Positions 8,031-11,783 of a DNA stretch of 11,783 nt are shown here, piece after piece. The stretch is taken from contig JAQSXN010000056.1 of assembly GCA_029256665.1 (NCBI GenBank), forward strand, positions 1 to 11,783, written 5' to 3'. The DNA comes from Paenibacillus sp. (GTDB lineage Bacteria > Bacillota > Bacilli > Paenibacillales > Paenibacillaceae). Every line of letters begins with the position of its first letter. The stretch's first letter is position 1. The translations under genes were made by a program, and so were the position numbers. The notes under the pieces are model-generated. The model searched no databases. It was not told the DNA's origin and was given only the letters and a program-made list of their open reading frames with translations.

Positions 8031-8080
8031 AAGGACCGTATACTCCCGCGCATGTCGCGAGTTTACGGTCCTTTCCCATT
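8031..8080 (+). terminator. Hairpin terminator after the lipoprotein gene
   Basis: Beginning 3 bases after the stop codon, AAGGACCGTA (8031-8040) pairs perfectly with TACGGTCCTT (8064-8073). Below a single mismatch the stem continues with ACTC/GAGT and CGCG/CGCG next to a one-base bulge. The 3' T tract is short and interrupted (TTTCCCATTTT), so termination may be incomplete. It could also act for the convergent SRPBCC operon. Confidence 0.65.
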
Positions 8081-8112
8081 TTGCCACACACTCTCTATAT
8101 TTCTCGGAATGT

Positions 8113-8147
8113 AACGCGCTGCGCCTCCAAGGGCGGCGACAGCCGTT
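8113..8147 (-). terminator. Stable hairpin downstream of the SRPBCC gene, lacking a U tract
   Basis: AACG-C-GCTG-CGCC (8113-8125) pairs with GGCG-A-CAGC-CGTT (8135-8147): 12 bp with two one-base bulges around a 9-base loop, starting 8 bases past the SRPBCC stop on the minus strand. No T run follows on either strand. It may be an mRNA 3'-end stabiliser, an atypical terminator or an intergenic palindrome. Confidence 0.4.
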
Positions 8148-8155
8148 TCACCTTG

Positions 8156-8659
8156 TTACAGCTCCTTCAAATAAGCTTCTAGCTGATCGAAAGTTCCGCG
8201 ATAGCCTTGTTGCATCGATTCGAACATGCCTCGGAAAAACGCTTGCTGCGCCGGCGATGCGTCATTTGGCTCGCTTTGCAGCGTCACGGTCGTCCGGCCT
8301 TCGTGCTCGGCAAAGGTGACGGTAATTCTGACTTCCAACGGAAAGTCAGCGAATTCCGGGCCAAACGGGGCGGGGACCGTGTTGCCTTCCGCGTCGGAGA
8401 AGCAATTGAGGAAGACGAGCTTCTCGGGCGCCGCGATCTCCTGATAAATAAACTTGGCCCACATGTCCATGCCGTCCGGATGGGTCATGTTGTAGTGAAA
8501 TAAGCCCTGCGGCTTCAGTTCTTGGTTCGCGACATGAATCTTCGAGCCGGCGGGTCCCCACCACTTGCTCAAGTGGGCTGCCTCCGTCCATACCTTGAAC
8601 ACTAATTCCCTCGGCGCGTTAAACGTGCGAGTAATTTCCAATTGTCCTTCCGTTGTCAT
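8156..8659 (-). CDS. SRPBCC / AHSA1-family protein
   Basis: 167 residues; ATG at 8659 with GGAGG 8 bases upstream. The sequence shows the AHSA1 (activator of Hsp90 ATPase homologue) hallmarks: an N-terminal strand and helix LEITRTFNAPRELVFKVWTEAAHLSKWWGP (8-36), a central beta sheet (FHYNMTHPDGMDMWAKFIYQEIAAPEKLVF, 54-83; PLEVRITVTFAEHEGRTTVTLQS, 107-129) and a long C-terminal helix (about 136-166, QQGYRGTFDQLEAYLKEL). These helix-grip folds hold hydrophobic small molecules; in bacteria most have no known ligand. It lies 77 bases after an ArsR repressor gene on the same strand, a recurrent pairing, so it is probably the gene that repressor controls. Hsp90 co-chaperone activity should not be assumed from the family name. 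Confidence 0.88.
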   Translation of the reverse strand: MTTEGQLEITRTFNAPRELVFKVWTEAAHLSKWWGPAGSKIHVANQELKPQGLFHYNMTHPDGMDMWAKFIYQEIAAPEKLVFLNCFSDAEGNTVPAPFGPEFADFPLEVRITVTFAEHEGRTTVTLQSEPNDASPAQQAFFRGMFESMQQGYRGTFDQLEAYLKEL

Positions 8660-8736
8660 ATGCTTGCCTCCAATGTGTGATTTCGTGCAAAATGGCGACC
8701 TCTCGATCCAGCGGTCTTGGCCTTAAATCTTAACGC

Positions 8737-9063
8737 TCATGCGCGATCATCCGGCGGTTCCTGAAGCTCCTGCAAATAGTCGTCCAGACGATCGAGCCTC
8801 TCGTCCCAGATCCGGCGGAACGAGCCGACCCAGTCGACAAGCTGCCGAAGCGGCTGTGGACGCAGCTTGCAGATTCGCCGGTTCCCGTCGGGAATCATCT
8901 CGACGATGCCGGTGTCCTGCAGCACGCGAAGATGTTTGGACACTTGCGGCTGATTCAGGCTTAGCCGCTCAACGATATCGCCGACGGACATTTCCCCGTC
9001 CCGCAGCAATTCGACGATACGGAGCCGGTTAGGCTCGGCAATAGCTTGTAGGATTTCGTTCAT
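8737..9063 (-). CDS. ArsR-family winged-helix transcriptional repressor
   Basis: 108 residues from ATG 9063 (MNEILQAIAEPNRLRIVELL). The frame stays open upstream to 9357, and ATG 9081 would add six residues, but promoter geometry places transcription start at 9063 and family members commonly begin at MNEIL-like sequence. The core is a typical ArsR winged helix: EPNRLRIVELLRDGEMSVGDIVERLSLNQPQVSKHLRVLQDTGIVEMIPDGNRR (10-63). The metal-binding ELCVCD motif of arsenic/cadmium sensors is absent and only Cys65 is present, so it is probably not a classical metal sensor. The charged C-terminal helix (about 72-101) should mediate dimerisation. It heads an operon with the SRPBCC gene and likely represses its own promoter through the palindrome at 9083-9094. 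The inducer is unknown. Confidence 0.9.
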   Translation of the reverse strand: MNEILQAIAEPNRLRIVELLRDGEMSVGDIVERLSLNQPQVSKHLRVLQDTGIVEMIPDGNRRICKLRPQPLRQLVDWVGSFRRIWDERLDRLDDYLQELQEPPDDRA

Positions 9064-9069
9064 GCTATC

Positions 9070-9099
9070 AATATACGTCATGAGGAATATTCCTGTCAA
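9070..9099 (-). promoter_or_regulatory. Near-consensus sigma-A promoter of the arsR-SRPBCC operon, leaderless geometry
   Basis: Reading the minus strand, a perfect -35 TTGACA (9099-9094) and -10 TATATT (9075-9070) are separated by 18 bases. The seventh base after the -10 is the A of the ATG at 9063. Transcription starting there would give a message with no 5' leader, which agrees with the lack of a Shine-Dalgarno sequence before that ATG. Confidence 0.7.
9083..9094. promoter_or_regulatory. 12-bp palindrome in the arsR promoter spacer, candidate operator
   Basis: AGGAATATTCCT is a perfect 12-bp palindrome placed between the -35 and -10 hexamers of the arsR promoter, touching the last base of the -35. 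ArsR-type dimers commonly bind such inverted repeats over their own promoter, so autorepression is the simple reading. Binding by this protein is inferred, not shown. Confidence 0.55.
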
Positions 9100-9195
9100 G
9101 GCATGTGTTTTCGAGAAATAGAAAGTTGGGTATATCCCTTTCGCTGGGTAATGATGGTAATATAGGATATGTAAAGTATAGGGGGATAAATAAAC

Positions 9196-9654
9196 ATGGC
9201 TGATTGTTTGATTTGCAGTCGCATCGACATGATCTCGGCCGGCACGAATCCGTATTTTGTAGCCGAGCTCGACACGGGTTATGTCGTCATCGGGGATCAT
9301 CAATATTTTGAAGGATATACGCTGTTCCTGTGCAAAATCCATGAATGCGAGCTTCACTTGCTGGAGCCTGCGTTCAAGCTGCGTTACCTAGAAGAAATGA
9401 GTATCGTGGCGGAAGCGGTCCATCGCGCGTTCGAGCCTGACAAGCTGAACTACGAGCTACTCGGTAACGGGGATGCGCATATGCATTGGCATCTGTTCCC
9501 GCGCAGGCTGACCGAAGACAATCCGACCCATCCCGTGTGGTGGACGGATCGCAGCGTCATGTATGCGGATGATGTCAGGCCGACACCTGAACGTTTAACG
9601 GCGATGAAACTCCAGTTGCTGGATGCTCTGAACACGCTTAGGGATAGGAAGTGA
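9196..9654 (+). CDS. HIT-family (histidine triad) protein
   Basis: 152 residues; ATG 9196 with GGGGG 10 bases upstream. The histidine triad HMHWHLFPR gives His95, His97 and His99, preceded by LGNGDA; the middle histidine is the nucleophile in this superfamily of nucleotide hydrolases and transferases. The N-terminus has Cys4-x2-Cys7 (DCLICSRI), and with His49 and the triad it could form the structural zinc site of many HIT proteins. The usual alpha-phosphate segment containing AGQ is not present; this variant (N-G-D-A-H) is typical of a side branch of uncharacterised HIT proteins. Likely activity is hydrolysis of a nucleoside phosphoramidate or dinucleotide, with unknown substrate. It is followed after 4 bases by a small membrane protein gene, probably co-transcribed. 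The 115-bp spacer to arsR must contain its promoter, but I cannot pick it with confidence. Confidence 0.88.
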   Translation: MADCLICSRIDMISAGTNPYFVAELDTGYVVIGDHQYFEGYTLFLCKIHECELHLLEPAFKLRYLEEMSIVAEAVHRAFEPDKLNYELLGNGDAHMHWHLFPRRLTEDNPTHPVWWTDRSVMYADDVRPTPERLTAMKLQLLDALNTLRDRK

Positions 9655-9658
9655 ACCA

Positions 9659-9985
9659 GTGGAACAACGCATCGTCAAAAACGGAATTTACGGCTTTATC
9701 GTCGGATTATTGATTGCGGTTATTATATTTAAGGACTACAAGGTGGATTACTTTCCCGGAGGGTCGTCCACGACCTATGAGCCGCTCAGAGAGTATGTTC
9801 TCAAGCTGATCCGGTTCTCCGCTATCGTTTCGATTATCACGATGCTTTTGACCTGGATTATGTCGTCAATCAAGCTCACGAAGGAAAAAACGAGTATCGG
9901 AGAGCTTGTAAAGGGATATGTATTATCCACTGTTATCGGTTTTATCGTCATTACGATTAGCATGTTGATCGTTCAGGCCTTATAG
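9659..9985 (+). CDS. Small three-helix membrane protein, unknown function
   Basis: 108 residues from GTG 9659, with AGGAA 8 bases upstream and only 4 bases after the HIT stop codon. Three hydrophobic segments are visible: about 9-24 (GIYGFIVGLLIAVIIF), 53-69 (FSAIVSIITMLLTWIMS) and 88-107 (VLSTVIGFIVITISMLIVQA). Between the first two is a polar stretch of about 28 residues (DYKVDYFPGGSSTTYEPLREY) and between the second and third a lysine-rich loop. No family motif is recognised. The base composition is more AT-rich than the HIT gene, as is common for membrane proteins. Co-expression with HIT is inferred from spacing. Confidence 0.75.
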   Translation: MEQRIVKNGIYGFIVGLLIAVIIFKDYKVDYFPGGSSTTYEPLREYVLKLIRFSAIVSIITMLLTWIMSSIKLTKEKTSIGELVKGYVLSTVIGFIVITISMLIVQAL

Positions 9986-9994
9986 ACGGAACGG

Positions 9995-10030
9995 AAGAGC
10001 TCGGCGGCGGTTGCCGGGGCTCTTTTTCTT
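9995..10030 (+). terminator. Intrinsic terminator after the HIT/membrane protein genes
   Basis: AAGAGC (9995-10000) pairs with GCTCTT (10019-10024) and CGGC (10002-10005) with GCCG (10013-10016), with a small internal loop and a 7-base apex. A T-rich tail (TTTTTCTTTT) follows. It begins 9 bases after the stop codon. Confidence 0.8.
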
Positions 10031-10037
10031 TTGAATC

Positions 10038-10311
10038 TAGCGGTTGCCACAGGGCTTATTTGGCTTAAAATGGAGGGTTTCACCGGCTAACGGTTGTCCT
10101 GGGGTCTATTGGTCAACGAAGTGAGGAAAATTGACTGGTTTACGCAAATTAGCCTCGCTGGCAACCGTTACAATTAAAAAGCAGCCTATAAGCACGAAAT
10201 AAGCGCCACGGCAACCGTTACGCGAACCAAGCGAGGTAGGAGGAGCGCCACGGCAACCGTTACGCGAACCAAGCGAGGTAGGAGGAGCGCCACGGCAACC
10301 GTTACGCGAAC
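10038..10311. repeat. Cluster of six TAACGGTTGCC-type elements in both orientations
   Basis: Copies on the plus strand lie at 10038-10048 (TAGCGGTTGCC) and 10088-10098 (TAACGGTTGTC). Copies on the minus strand, seen as GGCAACCGTTA, lie at 10160-10170, 10210-10220, 10252-10262 and 10294-10304. Similarity reaches beyond the core: the first plus copy (10038-10061) and the minus copy ending at 10220 share 19 of 24 bases, both ending GCTTATTT. In the last three copies the core lies within ACGG-CAA-CCGT, a small hairpin. It looks like a dispersed intergenic repeat family, as known in Paenibacillaceae; copy number elsewhere cannot be seen. I find no gene in 9986-10470. Confidence 0.8.
10203..10311. 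repeat. Perfect 42-bp tandem repeat, 2.6 copies
   Basis: Units at 10203-10244 and 10245-10286 are identical over 42 bases, and a third copy follows for 25 bases (10287-10311) before diverging. Each unit contains one GGCAACCGTTA core and an AGGTAGGAGGA tail. Because 42 is a multiple of three, frames through it encode repeated 14-residue peptides, but nothing suggests translation. Slippage or recombination at a dispersed repeat is the likely origin. Confidence 0.92.
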
Positions 10312-10312
10312 A

Positions 10313-10328
10313 GGGCGGCTGGGCGGCT
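10313..10328. repeat. 8-bp direct repeat GGGCGGCT x2
   Basis: Two adjacent copies of GGGCGGCT follow directly where the third 42-bp unit breaks off. A short slippage-type duplication at the repeat edge. Confidence 0.6.
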
Positions 10329-10386
10329 GTGTGGAGTCGGCACGCGCGGCGCAACAGCCTCCGCTACGTTCCGTGCGATTCTGCTC

Positions 10387-10414
10387 TTGACATTTCATTT
10401 AATTATGTCATAAT
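10387..10414 (+). promoter_or_regulatory. Sigma-A promoter of the Nudix regulator gene
   Basis: A perfect -35 TTGACA (10387-10392) and -10 CATAAT (10409-10414) are separated by 16 bases. The -10 is the right half of a perfect palindrome, ATTATG-T-CATAAT (10402-10414), so any protein on the palindrome would block the promoter. Confidence 0.7.
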
Positions 10415-10424
10415 GATGTTATCA
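10402..10424. promoter_or_regulatory. Candidate NrtR-type operator upstream of the Nudix gene
   Basis: Two overlapping dyads cover the -10 region: ATTATG-T-CATAAT (10402-10414, perfect) and the imperfect ATAATG-A-TGTTAT (10410-10422). The 17-mer TCATAATGATGTTATCA (10408-10424) matches 14 of 17 bases of a motif at 11265-11281 before pnuC. Autoregulation by the Nudix protein is inferred. Confidence 0.55.
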
Positions 10425-10470
10425 AAACGACAATCATTAACAATAACTATGTACAAAGCAGGTGAACGCC

Positions 10471-11238
10471 GTGTCAACGGAAGGACCATCGAATTACTCA
10501 TCATCCCAGTTTCGCACGCCGGACGGCGCACCGAGCGATATCGTGATCTTCACGATTACGTCCACGGAGAAAGCGACCGCCAAAAAGGCTTTGCCGACGC
10601 GCGAGCTGCAAGTGCTGCTCATTCAGCGGAAGCAATGGCCGTTCGAGGGGCAGTGGGCGTTGCCCGGCGGCTTCTGCAGGGAGACGGAGAGCATGTACGA
10701 ATGCGCGCTTCGCGAGCTGAGAGAAGAAGCCGGCGTCACGGACATGCACATGGAGTACTTCAACGTCTATAGCAAGCCGGGGCGGGACCCGAGAGGCTGG
10801 ATTATCTCTCACGCCTACTTCGCGCTCGTGCACGAGCATCGGCTGCTGGGGCGTCGCGCCGATACCGATGCGGCGGATGTTCGATTGTTCCCGGTCGAGG
10901 AAGCGCTTAGGATGGAGTTGGCCTTCGACCACGCAGGCATGGTGCGGGACGCGCTGGAGAAGGTCCGGGAGAAGATGCTGACGACGACGATCGCCCGGGA
11001 ATTTCTCCCGGACGAATTTACGATCAGCGAGCTGTACCAGGTCATCCAGACGGTCGTGCCGACGTTCGAGGAGCGCAATTTCATACGCAAAATCACATCG
11101 ACGCAGAGCCGCCAAGGCATTATCGAAGAAGTGCTGGATCATGCGGGAGAGCCAAAAGTATCCAATCGTTATTCCCAGCGGGCCGCGCAGCTGTATCGTT
11201 TCACGGAATATTCGCCGGAGCTGTCTATCTACAGCTAG
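10471..11238 (+). CDS. NrtR-like Nudix hydrolase-domain transcriptional regulator
   Basis: 255 residues from GTG 10471, chosen because AGGTGA ends 5 bases upstream; a GTG at 10462 would add three residues but has a poor site. Residues about 22-150 are a Nudix domain with a complete Nudix box, G67-x5-E73-x7-R81-E-L-R-E-E-A-G-V89. Residues about 160-240 (FLPDEFTISELYQVIQTVVPTFEERNFIRKI...) form the winged-helix C-terminal domain seen in NrtR-type proteins. NrtR regulators sense ADP-ribose or related NAD metabolites and repress NAD synthesis or salvage genes. The next gene is pnuC and both carry the same upstream motif, which supports this role. Many NrtR proteins have a degraded Nudix box; here it is intact, so hydrolase activity on ADP-ribose or a related nucleotide remains possible. 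An enzyme without DNA binding is the main alternative. Confidence 0.85.
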   Translation: MSTEGPSNYSSSQFRTPDGAPSDIVIFTITSTEKATAKKALPTRELQVLLIQRKQWPFEGQWALPGGFCRETESMYECALRELREEAGVTDMHMEYFNVYSKPGRDPRGWIISHAYFALVHEHRLLGRRADTDAADVRLFPVEEALRMELAFDHAGMVRDALEKVREKMLTTTIAREFLPDEFTISELYQVIQTVVPTFEERNFIRKITSTQSRQGIIEEVLDHAGEPKVSNRYSQRAAQLYRFTEYSPELSIYS

Positions 11239-11264
11239 GCGCTTTTTTCTCGGCACTGATACTA

Positions 11265-11281
11265 TCATAATGACATTATAA
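11265..11281. promoter_or_regulatory. Candidate NrtR-type operator upstream of pnuC
   Basis: TCATAATGACATTATAA holds the perfect 13-bp dyad ATAATG-A-CATTAT (11267-11279). It includes CATAAT (11266-11271) and TATAAC (11277-11282), either of which could be a -10; no strong -35 is visible, though a T6 run lies at 11243-11248. It matches 14 of 17 bases of the motif over the Nudix gene promoter, and lies 15 bases before the pnuC start. Confidence 0.6.
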
Positions 11282-11296
11282 CTGGAGGCGATTGGG

Positions 11297-11783
11297 ATGG
11301 AAAAAAGGTGGACGCTGCCGCTGCTGTTCGTCGCGATGCTGGCCATTGCATGGTTCACTTCGTCGACTACGCTTGAGATCGTCGCGACGACGACGGGATT
11401 GCTAAGCGTGTGGTTTACCGCGAGGCAGAACATTTGGGCATGGCCGATCGGCCTGGTGAACGTCGCTTGTTTCTTCTTTATGTTCCTGGATGTGAAGCTA
11501 TATGCGGATATGATGCTACAGGTCGTTTTCTTCGTGCTTAGCGTATACGGCTGGATCGTGTGGCTTACCAAGAGGGAGGGAGCGAAGGTGCGGCCGACGC
11601 GGACCATCAGAGCCGGATTGGCCGTGGCGCTTGGCGTATTGGCGGTGGTAGTTACGTTGTCGTGGGGTTATTTGCTTCATACGCATACGGATGCTTCGAT
11701 CCCTTACGCCGATGCTTTTGTCGCCACGCTCAGCTTGATTGCCCAATACCTGCTCTCGTCGAAAATATTACAAAACTGGCTCG
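11297..11783 (+). CDS. pnuC: PnuC-type nicotinamide riboside transporter, 3' end beyond the window
   Basis: ATG 11297 with GGAGG 8 bases upstream; 162 residues are visible and the frame is open at the window edge. The product is strongly hydrophobic with at least five likely membrane helices and shows PnuC signatures: QNIWAWPIGLVNVACFFFMF (about 44-63), LYADMMLQVVFFVLSVYGWIVW (about 68-89) and PYADAFVATLSLIAQYLLSSKILQNW (about 136-161). The tryptophans and Q/N residues in these segments belong to the substrate path in PnuC structures. PnuC takes up nicotinamide riboside, which is trapped by phosphorylation, feeding NAD synthesis. It sits 58 bases after the Nudix regulator and shares its candidate operator, so it is probably repressed when NAD or a metabolite signals sufficiency. 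No NAD riboswitch-like structure was found in the short spacer. Confidence 0.9.
   Translation, partial: MEKRWTLPLLFVAMLAIAWFTSSTTLEIVATTTGLLSVWFTARQNIWAWPIGLVNVACFFFMFLDVKLYADMMLQVVFFVLSVYGWIVWLTKREGAKVRPTRTIRAGLAVALGVLAVVVTLSWGYLLHTHTDASIPYADAFVATLSLIAQYLLSSKILQNWL

Noticed and set aside
9064..9357. N-terminal extension of ArsR (206-codon frame)
   Set aside because: The extra codons cross the arsR promoter and overlap the HIT gene on the opposite strand; the family starts at MNEIL.
10203..10311. CRISPR array
   Set aside because: The repeats are contiguous with no unique spacers, and no cas genes are near.
10106..10354. 82-codon minus-strand frame encoding repeated RNGCRGAPPTSLGS units
   Set aside because: The repetition follows from the 42-bp DNA repeat being a multiple of three; no ribosome site and no coding character, so it is treated as non-coding.
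10329..10772. 147-codon plus-strand frame overlapping the Nudix gene start
   Set aside because: It crosses the promoter region and then reads the Nudix gene out of frame; no ribosome site.
11221..11248. Terminator between the Nudix gene and pnuC
   Set aside because: There is a T6 run but only 3-4 bp of possible stem, too weak to support.
11239..11296. NAD-sensing riboswitch before pnuC
   Set aside because: Only 58 bases are available and I see no matching structure; a protein operator accounts for the conserved motif.
10501..11607. Long 368-codon minus-strand open frame opposite the Nudix and pnuC genes
   Set aside because: It spans two well-supported genes on the other strand, resembles no family, and arises from GC-biased codon positions.

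Overview
The window looks like chromosomal DNA from a Gram-positive Firmicute of the Paenibacillaceae (Paenibacillus/Cohnella-like). The grounds are moderately high GC, strong AGGAGG-type ribosome binding sites with frequent GTG and TTG starts, a YesM/YesN-type two-component pair beside a glycosidase, and classic sigma-A promoters (TTGACA / TATATT or CATAAT). This is inferred from gene types and style; no rRNA or marker gene is present. I see no tRNA, rRNA, CRISPR array, complete insertion sequence, phage gene or defence system.

Layout. (1) 1-4132, plus strand, sugar module: the 3' end of a GH78-type alpha-L-rhamnosidase gene, a membrane sensor histidine kinase and an overlapping AraC-type response regulator, closed by a strong, probably bidirectional hairpin terminator. 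(2) 4206-6488: a MocR/GabR-type transcription factor (GntR wing-helix fused to an aminotransferase fold) transcribed away from an aspartate/glutamate racemase, with paired half-sites in the shared intergenic region. (3) 6600-8027: a lone predicted lipoprotein with an Ig-like and propeller-like architecture. (4) 8156-9099, minus strand: an ArsR-family repressor and an AHSA1-type SRPBCC protein in one operon, read from a near-consensus promoter whose spacer holds a 12-bp palindrome and whose geometry predicts a leaderless message. (5) 9196-9985: a HIT-family protein followed at 4 nt by a small three-helix membrane protein, then a terminator. (6) 9986-10386: non-coding DNA with six copies of a TAACGGTTGCC-type element, two in one orientation and four in the other, including a perfect 42-bp tandem duplication. 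(7) 10387-11783: a NrtR-like Nudix/winged-helix gene and the 5' part of pnuC, each preceded by the same 17-bp motif overlapping the probable -10 region.

How the genes work together. Rhamnosidase, kinase and regulator suggest sensing and use of rhamnose-containing plant polysaccharide. The MocR protein may use PLP plus an amino acid to control the divergent racemase. The Nudix regulator and PnuC look like a local NAD-precursor (nicotinamide riboside) regulon. No wholly new system is evident. The best leads are the shared Nudix/pnuC operator, the leaderless ArsR promoter, and the mixed-orientation repeat cluster.
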